A stretch of 64,000 nucleotides of DNA from Siccirubricoccus sp. G192 (GCF_019084075.1 NZ_JAHREN010000001.1:1399501-1463500); one strand, 5' to 3'; shown: positions 1 through 11,709, counted from the stretch's first letter. Program-made: numbers and translations. The notes: generated by a model not told the origin, from the sequence alone.

Positions 1-579
1 TCCGCCCAGGCTGCCATTGCGCTCACATTGGAGGATCCGGGATCGCTGCTCCATGGGCAGGGCCAGGGCAGCCCCTGCGTGATCGGCGGCAGCGCCTGCA
101 ACAACCCTGCCGATTTCGGCTACAGGCTGCTGCCCACCGGGCCGGCCGGCGCCAATTACGAGCGGGATTCGCCGGCCTACAAGGTCAAGAACCTGCGCAA
201 CCAGGTCGGCAATGTCTTCGCCATCGGCATCGACACCAACACGACGACCTCGCCGCTCGGGACCGAGGTCCTGGATTATTTCACGGCGGCGGTGAATGGC
301 GTGGTCCAGTTCACCTATTCCGGGCCGATCGCATTGAGCAACGCCGGTAACGGCAGCGGCTGGGCCGATCTCCTGCTGACAGGTTTCGACCTCAGCGGTT
401 TCGACCCGCAGGACAGGGTGGTGTTCTCCGCCTCCATCAGCGGCGCCACGGCGGGGCCGGAAGCCTTCTTCCTGATCCCTGTCAGCGTCCCCGAGCCGGC
501 CAGCCTGGCGATCCTCGCCACCGGGCTGCTGGGTCTTGGCCTGGTGCGGCGGCGCCCAGCCTCACTCCGTTTGGCCTGA
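1..579 (+). CDS. PEP-CTERM sorting-domain protein, 5' end outside window
   Basis: The reading frame is open to the first base, so the true start lies upstream; the first visible residues (SAQAAIALTLE) look like the end of a signal peptide. The C-terminus carries a PEP-CTERM signal: VPEPASLAILATGLLGLGL followed by VRRR, meaning a PEP motif, a transmembrane helix and a basic tail. In this family the tail is recognised by an exosortase/archaeosortase system and the protein is exported to the cell surface. The body between signal and tail has no domain I recognise. No exosortase is visible in the window. The gene runs convergently into the SnoaL-like gene, overlapping it by 18 bp. Confidence 0.8.
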   Translation, partial: SAQAAIALTLEDPGSLLHGQGQGSPCVIGGSACNNPADFGYRLLPTGPAGANYERDSPAYKVKNLRNQVGNVFAIGIDTNTTTSPLGTEVLDYFTAAVNGVVQFTYSGPIALSNAGNGSGWADLLLTGFDLSGFDPQDRVVFSASISGATAGPEAFFLIPVSVPEPASLAILATGLLGLGLVRRRPASLRLA

Positions 580-1002
580 CCCCACCGGGCGCGGGTCCTG
601 GCCGCCGACCTGCCGCAGCCATTCCTGGAGGTTGTAGTAGGTGGTGACGCGGGTGATGCGGCCTTCCGCCACTTCGAAGAAGGCGCCGGCCGGCAGGCGG
701 TAGCGCTGGCCGGTGGCGGCCGGCAGGCCGGGATCGGTGGCCCGGTATTCGCCCGTCACCACGAATTCCGCCGCGGCGCGGCTGCCGCCGGCATCCACCA
801 TCACCACCAGGTCCCGGATCGCTTCCCGGTAGCAATGGTCCATCTGGCCGAGGAAGCGGCGGAAGGCGGGCTTGCCGGTCTCGCGCGGGCCCTGGTTCAC
901 GTCATGGGTCACGGTTTCGGCCAGCAGGGCCAGCATGGCTTCCCGGTCGCCCCGGTCGAAGGCGGCGTAATAGGCCCGGATCAGGGCTTCGGCGTCGCTC
1001 AT
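562..1002 (-). CDS. SnoaL-like / NTF2-fold ketosteroid-isomerase-like protein
   Basis: A 146-residue protein beginning MSDAEALIRAYYAAFDRGD. This is the usual N-terminal helix of the SnoaL/NTF2-like fold, and the length suits a single domain. The C-terminal strands (FFEVAEGRITRVTTYYN) also match the family. Members are small cone-shaped proteins that bind hydrophobic or polyketide ligands or act as isomerases and cyclases; the substrate cannot be read from sequence. The ATG at 1002 was preferred because the same frame upstream runs into the inverted repeats before glyQ and loses family likeness. It is oriented away from glyQ. Confidence 0.75.
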   Translation of the reverse strand: MSDAEALIRAYYAAFDRGDREAMLALLAETVTHDVNQGPRETGKPAFRRFLGQMDHCYREAIRDLVVMVDAGGSRAAAEFVVTGEYRATDPGLPAATGQRYRLPAGAFFEVAEGRITRVTTYYNLQEWLRQVGGQDPRPVGSGQTE

Positions 1003-1020
1003 GCGCGGGGCCTCCGGACT

Positions 1021-1127
1021 CTGGTGTCCTGCCCCTGATCTTCGCCTGCGAAGATCAGGGACAAGCAGGCCACCAAGCCTTTGCCGGTGTGCCGATCCTG
1101 AACTTCGCCGAACTTCAGGATCGGCAC
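1021..1127. repeat. Pair of REP-like palindromes upstream of glyQ
   Basis: Two near-perfect inverted repeats lie head to head. The first is a 13-bp stem with a 2-nt loop (1033-1045 pairing with 1048-1060, left arm CCCTGATCTTCGC). The second is a 14-bp stem (1089-1102 pairing with 1114-1127, left arm GTGCCGATCCTGAA). Both share the core cttcgc. A mosaic relative is present at 9721-9772. They lie in the spacer between two divergently transcribed genes, so a transcript leader or REP-type role is possible, but nothing shows function. Confidence 0.75.
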
Positions 1128-1203
1128 GCTGACGGGGGGTTCCTTGCCGGGGAAGGGGGGTGGCCGGTATGTTGCGCCGCAACGGAACGGCACATCGCAC
1201 CGA

Positions 1204-2106
<903 letters not shown>

Positions 2107-2164
2107 TGTTGCGGCCCGGCCGGGATTCTACCATATGCCCGGGGCTTTCTACCGGGGCCATGTC

Positions 2165-2431
2165 ATGGGCCAATTGAACCTGAAGGACGAGACGCTGATC
2201 GCCGAGGCGAAGGAACTGGCGGCCCTGCTCGGCACCACGGCCACCGGCGCGGTGCGCCTGGCGGTGCATGAGCGCCTGGAGCGGGAGCGGCGGGCGCGGG
2301 GTGCGGATCGCCGTGCCGCGGAGCTGATGGAGATCGGCAGGCGCTGCGCGGCCCGGCTGCGGGAGCGGGAGCTCGACCTGCCGGACCACGACACGCTCCT
2401 CTACGACCCCGCGACGGGTTTGCCACGATGA
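2165..2431 (+). CDS. vapB: VapB-type antitoxin (Rv0623-like)
   Basis: An 88-residue protein starting MGQLNLKDETLIAEAKELAA followed by LLGTTATGAVRLAVHERLER. This matches the short ribbon-helix-helix N-terminus of Rv0623/VapB-type antitoxins (LNIKD ... LA ... TG.. T.AV..AL.ERL). The C-terminal half is charged and probably wraps around the toxin. The stop codon overlaps the start of vapC (ATGA). The ATG at 2165 removes an unrelated 10-residue extension. VapB proteins normally bind their own promoter, but I see no clear operator here. The pair lies inside the glyQ-glyS interval. Confidence 0.85.
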   Translation: MGQLNLKDETLIAEAKELAALLGTTATGAVRLAVHERLERERRARGADRRAAELMEIGRRCAARLRERELDLPDHDTLLYDPATGLPR

Positions 2432-2823
2432 TCCTGGACACCTCGGCGATCATGGCCGTCTTGAAGCAGGAGCCGGAGGCGGCTGCCTTTGCCGCGGCGA
2501 TGGCCGGCGCGAGGCAGCCGGCCATGTCGGCAGCAACCTGGCTGGAAGCGGCGATCGTTGCCGATAGTCCGGGCGATGCGGTGGTTTCCCTCGCCTTCGA
2601 CCATCTGGTGGACGGCATCGAGATCGTGCCGGTCACGGTGGGCCAGGCGGCGCGCGCCAGGCTGGCCTATCGGGCCTGGGGCCGCGGCAGGCATCCGGCG
2701 CGGCTCAATTTCGGCGACTGCTTCGCCTATGCGCTGGCGCAGGAGCGGGGCGAGCCGTTGCTGTTCAAGGGCGGCGACTTCGCGCAGACCGACATCACTC
2801 CGGCCCTGCCGGCGAGGCCCTGA
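2428..2823 (+). CDS. vapC: VapC-type PIN-domain ribonuclease toxin
   Basis: A 131-residue PIN domain. The acidic metal-binding residues expected of the family are all visible: Asp4 in MILDTSAIMA, Glu40 in ATWLEAA, Asp97 in LNFGDCFAYALA and Asp117 in FKGGDFAQTD. The toxin should therefore be catalytically competent. VapC toxins are Mg-dependent RNases, often cutting tRNA or rRNA; the target here is unknown. It is translationally coupled to vapB, and glyS starts only 5 nt after its stop, so toxin and glycyl-tRNA synthetase beta may be read from one message. Confidence 0.88.
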   Translation: MILDTSAIMAVLKQEPEAAAFAAAMAGARQPAMSAATWLEAAIVADSPGDAVVSLAFDHLVDGIEIVPVTVGQAARARLAYRAWGRGRHPARLNFGDCFAYALAQERGEPLLFKGGDFAQTDITPALPARP

Positions 2824-2828
2824 TCCCA

Positions 2829-4994
2829 ATGCCCGAATTGCTGCTTGAGCTCTTCTCCGAGGAAATCCCGGCGCGCATGCAGGCGCGTGCGGCCGAGGAT
2901 CTGGCCCGGCTGCTGCATGCCCAGCTCGCGGCGCTGATGCCGCAGCCGCCGCGCGCCTTCCACGGGCCGCGCCGCCTGACCCTGGTGGGGCAGATGGAGC
3001 GGCGCGCCGAGACGCCCGGCCGCGAGGAGCGCGGCCCGCGCCTCGGCGCGCCGGCGCAGGCGATCGAGGGCTTCCTCCGCAAGCACGGCGCGACGCGCGA
3101 CGCGCTGACGGAGGCGGGCCAATTCTGGGTGCTGGCCCGGCCGGGCGAGGTGATCGAGGCGCGCGACCTGCTGGCCCGCGCGGTGCCCGCCGTGCTGCGC
3201 GGCTTCCCCTGGCCGAAATCCATGCGCTGGGGGACCAGCGGCTTCACCTGGGTGCGGCCCTTGCAGCGCATCCTCTGCGTCTTCGACGGCGAGAAGGTGC
3301 CCTTCACCCTGGCGCAGGAGGGGGATGCGGCGCATGGGCTGGTGGCCTCCGACGTGACCGAGGGCCACCGCATCATGGCCGGCACCGAGCCCTTCGCGGT
3401 GCGGAGCTTCGCCGAATACGAGGCCGGGCTGCGCGCCCGCCATGTGGTGCTCGATGCCGAGGAGCGCGCGCGGCTGATCCGCGACGGCATCGCCGGGCTC
3501 GCGGCGCGCGAGGGGCTGGAGGTGGTGGCCGATGCCGGGCTGGTGGCGGAGGTCGCCGGGCTGGTGGAATGGCCGGTGCCGCTGCTCGGCCGCATCGACG
3601 GCGCCTTCATGGACCTGCCCGTCGAGGTGATGCGCACCACCATGCGGGTGAACCAGCGCTACTTCACCCTGCGCCACGAGGATGGCAGCGCGGCGCCCTG
3701 CTTCGCGCTGGTCTCCAATATCGCACCGAGCGATGGCGGCGCCGCGGTGGTGGGCGGCAATGAGCGGGTGCTGCGGGCGCGGCTCTCCGATGCGCGGTTC
3801 TTCTGGGACCAGGACCGCAAGCAGAAGCTCGTGGATTTCCTGCCGAAGCTGGAAAGCGTGGTGTTCCACGCCAAGCTCGGCACCCAGGGCGAGCGGGTGC
3901 GGCGGCTGGAGCGGTTGTCTGAGTTGATCGCGCCGATGGTGGGCGCCGATCCGGTGCTGGCGGCGCGGGCGGCACGGCTGGCCAAGGCCGATCTCGCCAG
4001 CGGCATGGTGGGCGAGTTCCCGGAATTGCAGGGCGTGATGGGGCGCTACTACGCGCTGCATGACGGCGAGGATGCGCGGGTGGCCGAGGCGGTCGGCGCG
4101 CATTACCGGCCGCTCGGGCCGACGGATGCCGTGCCGCGGGAGCCGGTGGCGATCGCCGTGGCGTTGGCGGACAAGCTGGACCAGTTGGCTGGGTTCTTCG
4201 CGGTGGGCGAGAAGCCGACCGGTTCGGGCGACCCCTTCGCGTTGCGGCGCGCGGCGCTGGGCGTGATCCGGATCGTGCGGGAGAACGGGCTGCGGATCGG
4301 GCTGGCCGGCGTGGTCGAGCCCGCCGCCGAGGCCTCACTCGATGACCATGTTCAGTTCACCGCCCCTGGCAGGCATGCCGCGGTCACGGACGAAGCGGCG
4401 CGCCCGGGCCTGAATCTCGGTGGAGTGGCCGCGCAGGAAGCGACGCTGCTGCCGCTTCCGGGCGTCGTCGCGCGGGAGGTTCTCGACTTCCTCACCGAAC
4501 GCCTCCGCGTCCAGCTTCGCGCCGAGGGCGCCCGGCACGACCTCGTCGCCGCCGTCTTCGGCGCCGCGCCGGATGATGACCTCGTCCGTCTCCTCGCCCG
4601 CGCGGACGCGCTCCGCGCCCTGGTCGAGAGCCCGGATGGCGTGAACCTCCTCGCCGCCTATCGCCGCGCCGCCAATATCCTGCGCATCGAGGACCGCAAG
4701 GATGGCCCGCACACCGGCCCCGCCGACCCCGCCCTGCTCCGCGCCCCGGAGGAGATCGCCCTCGCCGAGGCCCTCGCCGCGGCCGAGCCCGCCGCCCGCG
4801 CCCGCCTCGCGGCCGAGGACTTCGCCGGCGCCATGGCGGCGCTGGCCGGTTTGCGCGTCCCGGTCGATGCCTTCTTCGATCGCGTCACCGTGAATGATCC
4901 GGATTTGGAACTCCGCCGCAACCGTCTGGCTTTGCTCGCCGGGTTGCGCGCGGCCATGGATTCGGTCGCGGACCTGTCGAAGATCGAAGGCTAA
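2829..4994 (+). CDS. glyS: Glycine--tRNA ligase beta subunit
   Basis: A 721-residue beta chain of GlyRS beginning MPELLLELFSEEIPARMQAR. Conserved blocks include GFLRKHG, AVPAVLRGFPWPKSMRWG, MRTTMRVNQRYFTLRHEDG, LSDARFFWDQDRK, VGEFPELQGVMGRYYA and the C-terminal anticodon-binding-like part ending VNDPDLELRRNRLALLAGLR. The beta chain supplies tRNA recognition. Between RENGLRIGLAGV and EVLDFLTERLRVQL there is a stretch of about 45 residues (about 502-546) that I cannot match to the family; see the separate entry. The gene starts 5 nt after vapC, with GCGAGG upstream as a weak ribosome-binding site. ppdK follows after 63 bp, a neighbourhood common in alphaproteobacteria. Confidence 0.95.
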   Translation: MPELLLELFSEEIPARMQARAAEDLARLLHAQLAALMPQPPRAFHGPRRLTLVGQMERRAETPGREERGPRLGAPAQAIEGFLRKHGATRDALTEAGQFWVLARPGEVIEARDLLARAVPAVLRGFPWPKSMRWGTSGFTWVRPLQRILCVFDGEKVPFTLAQEGDAAHGLVASDVTEGHRIMAGTEPFAVRSFAEYEAGLRARHVVLDAEERARLIRDGIAGLAAREGLEVVADAGLVAEVAGLVEWPVPLLGRIDGAFMDLPVEVMRTTMRVNQRYFTLRHEDGSAAPCFALVSNIAPSDGGAAVVGGNERVLRARLSDARFFWDQDRKQKLVDFLPKLESVVFHAKLGTQGERVRRLERLSELIAPMVGADPVLAARAARLAKADLASGMVGEFPELQGVMGRYYALHDGEDARVAEAVGAHYRPLGPTDAVPREPVAIAVALADKLDQLAGFFAVGEKPTGSGDPFALRRAALGVIRIVRENGLRIGLAGVVEPAAEASLDDHVQFTAPGRHAAVTDEAARPGLNLGGVAAQEATLLPLPGVVAREVLDFLTERLRVQLRAEGARHDLVAAVFGAAPDDDLVRLLARADALRALVESPDGVNLLAAYRRAANILRIEDRKDGPHTGPADPALLRAPEEIALAEALAAAEPAARARLAAEDFAGAMAALAGLRVPVDAFFDRVTVNDPDLELRRNRLALLAGLRAAMDSVADLSKIEG
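4332..4466 (+). other. Candidate in-frame insert within glyS (about 45 codons)
   Basis: On the coding strand this stretch has clearly more A/T in third codon positions (tca, gat, cat, gtt, cct, gaa, aat, ggt, gga) than the flanking glyS. Read on the minus strand, the same bases give a GC3-rich open frame ending in TGA at 4335, with a protein-like tail (RRFLRGHSTEIQARARRF, then VRDRGMPARGGELNMVIE). I infer that a fragment of another gene was inserted antisense and kept in frame with glyS. The limits are approximate and come from where family likeness stops and resumes. Confidence 0.45.
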
Positions 4995-5057
4995 ACTGCG
5001 CCGGACCGGCCCTTCTCCGCCGCGTCCGGCTGCCTGCATGCAAGAGGAACCCTGCCC

Positions 5058-7742
<2,685 letters not shown>

Positions 7743-7755
7743 ACCAGACCTGCCT

Positions 7756-7785
7756 TGCCCGGGGCCGCAGCGGCGGCCCCGGGCA
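7756..7785. terminator. Hairpin between convergent ppdK and sensor kinase
   Basis: A perfect 13-bp GC-rich stem (TGCCCGGGGCCGC) with loop agcg lies 14 nt after the ppdK stop and 27 nt beyond the stop of the convergent kinase gene. There is no U-tract on either side, so it is a plausible bidirectional stalling hairpin rather than a canonical intrinsic terminator. Confidence 0.55.
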
Positions 7786-7811
7786 GGACAGCCTGCGGCG
7801 TGGCCACACAA

Positions 7812-9443
7812 TTAGCCCGGCTGCGCCGCCACCCCGTGCCAGCGCTCGTCCATGGGCGCCAGCATCATGCCGCCGGGCGCCGCCAGGCCATCACCCGGCA
7901 GCAGCCGGTCGGCGGCGATCGTCAATTCACAGCGGAGCCCTTCCGCTTCCCAGTGCTGCACGATGTTGCCGCCGAGCTGGCCGCGCACCGTCGACTCGAT
8001 CAGCTTCGTGCCGAAGCCGGGGCGCGCCGGCGGGCCGGCCAAGGGCGGGCCGCCGCGTTCGGTCCAGAGGAGGCGCAGCCCGCCATCGGGCGCGATGGCC
8101 CAGTCCAGTTCCAGCCTGCCGCCGGGGGCCGAAAGGGCGCCGTGGCCGGCCGCATTGGTCGCCAGCTCATGCAGCACCATCGAGGCCGCCTGCACCGCGC
8201 CCGGCACCAGCGACACCGCCGCCCCGCGCAGCGCCACCTGGCCGGCGACGAGATGCGGGATCAGCTCCCGCTCCGCCAGCGCGCCGAATTCGGCGCCGCT
8301 CCAGCCCCGCTCCGCCAGCAGCGTATGCGCATGCGCGAGCGCCGCGACGCGGCCCTCCACCACCTCCATGTAGCGGCGCGGCGACTCCGCCCGGGTCAGG
8401 CGGACCAGGGAAAGCGCCACCGTCAGGGCGTTCCGGGCGCGATGGTCGACCTCCCGCGTCAGCAGCATTTGCCGCCGCTCCGCCTCATGCCGGGCGGTGA
8501 CGTCGCGGGTGATCGCCAATTGGGCCAGCCTTCCGTCCGGCAGCGGCAGGGGTGCCGCGCGGGTTTCCATCCGATGGCGCGCACCACGCAGCCCGATGAC
8601 ATCGAATTCCCAGCCCCGCGCCTCGCCCTTGCAGACCCGCGCGTGGTTCGCCTGCCATTCCGCCCGGTGCTCCGGGGCGATGAGGTCGAGGGCACTGCGC
8701 CCCTCCACCTCCGCCGGCGCGCCGGCCTCGATCATGCGCAGCCCCGCCTGGTTCATCCGCAGCAGGGTGCCATCGGGCGCGACCAGCTTGATGCATTCCG
8801 GCGTGGTCTCGAAGACCGTCCGCAGCCAGGCCTCGCTGCCGGCCAGGGCCAGTTCCGCGGATTTCCGCTCGCTGATGTCCACCAGCACGTTCACCGCCCC
8901 GGTCAGCCTGCCGGCCTCGTCGAAAAGCGGCGTGGGATAAGGGACGAAGGGGACGCGGGTGCCATCGGGCCGTTCCGCCACGGCCTCGGTGCCGCGCACC
9001 GGGCGGCCCTCGTGCAGCGCCGTCGCCATCGGGCAGGCCTCATGCGGCATCGGCCTGCCATCCGGCCAGTAGAGCCGCCAGGAACCGCACCAGCGGGCAT
9101 CGCCCAGCGGCGGGTGCCACCCCCAGAGCGTGGCGGCGGCCTCGTTGTAGCGGGTGAGCCGGCCCTCGGTATCGGTGGTATAGATCGCGACGCCCAGCGC
9201 CTCGGTCAGCGCCTGGTGCCGCTGTTCGGCCTGGGCCAGCGCCGCCTCGGCCGCCGCCAGCCGCGCGGGCAGGTCGGCCGCGCCGGCTTGCCCCGGCCGG
9301 CCCGCTGCCCGCAGGCCAAGCGCCCCGGCCAGGCGCCGCAGAAGCCCGGCGAACCGGCTGCGCGCTTGGCCTTCCCGGCGCGGAAACCGCAGAGCGGTGG
9401 ATTGAGCCCCTGCCGTGGGGCCTTGCCCGGCGATCTCGGTCAA
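7812..9443 (-). CDS. PAS-domain HWE-family sensor histidine kinase
   Basis: A 543-residue cytoplasmic kinase with no membrane segments. After a basic N-terminus and a short helical linker come two PAS domains (LGVAIYTTDTEGRLTRYNEA; VFETTPECIKLVAPDG), each followed by a PAC-like segment (VNVLVDISERK; LAITRDVTARHE). The HWE-type transmitter follows: phosphoacceptor H at about 334 in REVDHRARNAL, N box HELATNAAGHGALS, the WTERGGPP motif and GFGTKLIESTVRGQLGG. TTG 9443 is preferred because GAGG lies 7 nt upstream; a longer TTG start at 9536 adds an Arg-rich tail. No partner response regulator is adjacent. HWE kinases often serve light or general stress sensing, but the PAS ligand is unknown. Confidence 0.88.
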   Translation of the reverse strand: MTEIAGQGPTAGAQSTALRFPRREGQARSRFAGLLRRLAGALGLRAAGRPGQAGAADLPARLAAAEAALAQAEQRHQALTEALGVAIYTTDTEGRLTRYNEAAATLWGWHPPLGDARWCGSWRLYWPDGRPMPHEACPMATALHEGRPVRGTEAVAERPDGTRVPFVPYPTPLFDEAGRLTGAVNVLVDISERKSAELALAGSEAWLRTVFETTPECIKLVAPDGTLLRMNQAGLRMIEAGAPAEVEGRSALDLIAPEHRAEWQANHARVCKGEARGWEFDVIGLRGARHRMETRAAPLPLPDGRLAQLAITRDVTARHEAERRQMLLTREVDHRARNALTVALSLVRLTRAESPRRYMEVVEGRVAALAHAHTLLAERGWSGAEFGALAERELIPHLVAGQVALRGAAVSLVPGAVQAASMVLHELATNAAGHGALSAPGGRLELDWAIAPDGGLRLLWTERGGPPLAGPPARPGFGTKLIESTVRGQLGGNIVQHWEAEGLRCELTIAADRLLPGDGLAAPGGMMLAPMDERWHGVAAQPG

Positions 9444-9809
9444 GGTGGTGCCTCGTGGGTGCCGGACGCGAACCCGGACGGTTGGGAGTGCAAGGCGCAG
9501 CAGCGGCCGCTTGGGCAGACCAATGCGACATGCCAACGCTGGCTAGCGCCCGGGGATGCCGCAGGTTGCCGGCGGATGCCAAAAAAAATCCCGGATGTTG
9601 CGGGAAGGCGGAATGCCCGGGCGCCTGGAAAGCCGGGGGGGGATTTCCATTCGCCCGGGTCCACTGGCCCGCATCCCGGCCTCGCCGCCCTGCCCCTGCC
9701 GTGAGGCGGGAGCGGGTTCCGGTGTGCCGATCCTGAGCTTCGCCAGCGAATTTCAGGGGGAGGACACTGGGGCGACTATTCCAGGCCGGAGCCGCGCATT
9801 CAAACCTGT
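9444..9809. other. Non-coding stretch holding a REP-like repeat
   Basis: 366 bp between the kinase start and the end of the SDR gene. I see no convincing gene. It holds a run of eight A at about 9583 and the dispersed repeat listed at 9721-9772. The kinase promoter presumably lies at its left side, but no clear -35/-10 pair is visible. Confidence 0.5.
9721..9772. repeat. Mosaic copy of the REP-like element near glyQ
   Basis: The left half (GTGCCGATCCTGAGCTTCGC) matches the second palindrome at 1089-1102 and beyond with one change. The right half (after GCGAA, ttcagggggaggacactgg) matches the reverse complement of the sequence at 1021-1060 with a few changes. This suggests a single family unit with two different arms, present here once and in a head-to-head pair before glyQ. 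Confidence 0.6.
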
Positions 9810-10599
9810 TCAGATGCAGCGCGTGCCGCCGCCATCGATGTCGATATTGGTGCCGGTGATGAAGCCGGCGCGGTCGGAGCAGAGGAAGGCCACCAGACCG
9901 GAGCATTCCTCCGCCGTGCCGAGGCGCCCGAGGGCGACCGTCCCGATCGCCGCCGCATTCTCGGCCGCCGCGCTGCGCCCCATGTCGGCCGCCCCCTGGG
10001 CCACCACGCTGTCCCAGCGCGGGGTAGCGATGGGGCCCGGGTTCACGCCCGTGACCAGCACATTGTCCGGCGCGCATTCGGCCGCGAGCGCGAGGGTGAA
10101 GGAGAGCAGGGAGGCATTGACCGCGCTGCCGGTGATGTAGTTCGGCCGCGGCTGATGGCCGGAGCGGCCGATGATGTTGACGACGCGCCCCCATTTCCGC
10201 GCCCGCATCGGCGGCGTCAGGAGGCGCGCGCAGCGCATGTAGCCCATCAGCTTCAGGTTGATGGATTTCATCCAGACCTCGTCCGGCGTGTCGCCGATGC
10301 GCCCCATCGGCGTGGCGCCGGCATTGTTCACCAGTATGTCGATGGGGCCGAGCGCCGCCCCTGCCGCCGCCATGGCCCGGTCGAGCTGCGCGGGGTCGGT
10401 GAGGTCGGCGGGGATGGGCACGCAGCGCGCGTTGGTCTCGCGCGCGATCTCCGCCGCCGCGGCCTCCAGCCGTGCCGCATCCCTGGCAATGATCGCGACC
10501 GTGACGCCTTCCTGCGCCAATTCGCGCGCGATGGCGCGGCCGATGCCGAGCGAGCCCCCCCGTCACCACCGCCGTCTTCCCGCCAAGGCCGAGTTCCAT
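9810..10599 (-). CDS. Short-chain dehydrogenase/reductase, frameshifted
   Basis: An SDR of about 262 residues once one base is removed. The start MELGLGGKTAVVTGG is in one frame; from the seven-C run at 10555-10561 (G run on the coding strand) the frame must shift by one to give the glycine motif TGGSLGIGRAIARELAQEG. NAD(P)-fold and NNAG motif (ILVNNAGATPMG) are normal. The usual YxxxK catalytic motif reads YITGS, so the active-site Lys is replaced by Ser. It is divergent from a Bug receptor gene 123 bp away, a pairing that suggests a shared catabolic substrate (inference). The break is either a homopolymer sequencing error or a true pseudogene. Confidence 0.8.
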
Positions 10600-10722
10600 C
10601 GCCGCATCCTCCGCATGTTTTGCGCGACTTCCGCGCGCCCGGCATGGCCTGTCAATCCGCCGCATTGCCGCCCTCGCCCCGCGGACCTAGCATCGGGCCA
10701 GCCCGGGGGAGATCGAGACGCC

Positions 10723-11709
10723 ATGACCCGCATTCCCGTTGGCTCGCGCTTCGGCCGCCGCACCGCACTCGGCCTCGGCGGCGCGCTGCTGGCCGCCCCC
10801 GCGCGGGCCCAGGCCTGGCCGGCCGGCCCCGTGCGCCTGGTGGTGCCCTTCCCGCCGGGCGGCCCGGCGGATGCCATCGGGCGCCTGCTTGGCGAGCGGC
10901 TGGCGGAAGCCTGGGGCCAGCCGGTCATCATCGAGAACCGTGGCGGCGCCGGCGGCAATATCGGCGCTGAGGCCGTGGCCCGCGCGGCGCCGGACGGGCA
11001 CATGCTGCTGCTCGCCGCCTCCTCGCATGTGCAGGGCGCGGCGCTCTATCGCCGGCTGGCCTTCGACCCGATCCGCGACTTCACCGCGGTGACGCAGGTT
11101 GCCTATTACAGCCTCGTCCTCGTCGTGCATCCCGCGGTGCCGGCGAAGGACCTCCGGGAATTCGAGGCGCTGCTGCGCGCGAATCCCGGCCAGGTCACCA
11201 TCACCTCGGCCGGTGTCGGCACGCCGACGCATCTGGCGGCGGAGCTGTTCCGCATCCGCGCCGGGGTGGACTTCACCCATGTGCCCTTCCAGGGCGCGGC
11301 GCCCGCGCATACGGCGCTGCTGGCGGGGCAGGTGCAGGCGATGTTCCACAATCCGGTGCTCGCCGTGCCGGCGGTGCAGGCGGGGCGGCTCCGCGCCATC
11401 GCCACCACCGGCGCGGCCCGCGCGGCGGCGCTGCCCGCGGTCCCGACGCTTGCGGAGTCCGGCTATCCCGGCTTCGAGGCCGGTACCTGGTATGCGGTGC
11501 TCGGCCCCGCGAGGCTGCCGGCGCCGGTGGTGGCGCGGATCGATGCCGACCTCCGCCGCGCCATCGCCCTGCCGGCGGTGCGCGAGCGCTTCGCCGCGCT
11601 GTCGCTGGAGACGCGCGATGCCGGGCCGCAGGCGCTCTCCGGCATCATGCAGGAGGATCTCGCGCGCTGGACCGAGGTGATCCAGCGGCTGCGGATCCAG
11701 CAGGATTGA
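10723..11709 (+). CDS. Bug/TctC-family solute-binding receptor
   Basis: 328 residues with a Tat-like signal (GRRTALGLGGALLAAPARAQ). The mature part opens WPAGPVRLVVPFPPGGPADA, the hallmark of tripartite tricarboxylate transporter (Bug) receptors, and continues with GGAGGNIGAEAVARAAPDGH and VPFQGAAPAHTALLAGQVQAM. Such proteins bind carboxylates or similar small molecules in the periplasm for TctAB permeases. No tctA or tctB gene is near, so it is an orphan receptor. ATG 10723 was chosen because it gives a proper signal peptide. It is divergent from the frameshifted SDR. Confidence 0.92.
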   Translation: MTRIPVGSRFGRRTALGLGGALLAAPARAQAWPAGPVRLVVPFPPGGPADAIGRLLGERLAEAWGQPVIIENRGGAGGNIGAEAVARAAPDGHMLLLAASSHVQGAALYRRLAFDPIRDFTAVTQVAYYSLVLVVHPAVPAKDLREFEALLRANPGQVTITSAGVGTPTHLAAELFRIRAGVDFTHVPFQGAAPAHTALLAGQVQAMFHNPVLAVPAVQAGRLRAIATTGAARAAALPAVPTLAESGYPGFEAGTWYAVLGPARLPAPVVARIDADLRRAIALPAVRERFAALSLETRDAGPQALSGIMQEDLARWTEVIQRLRIQQD

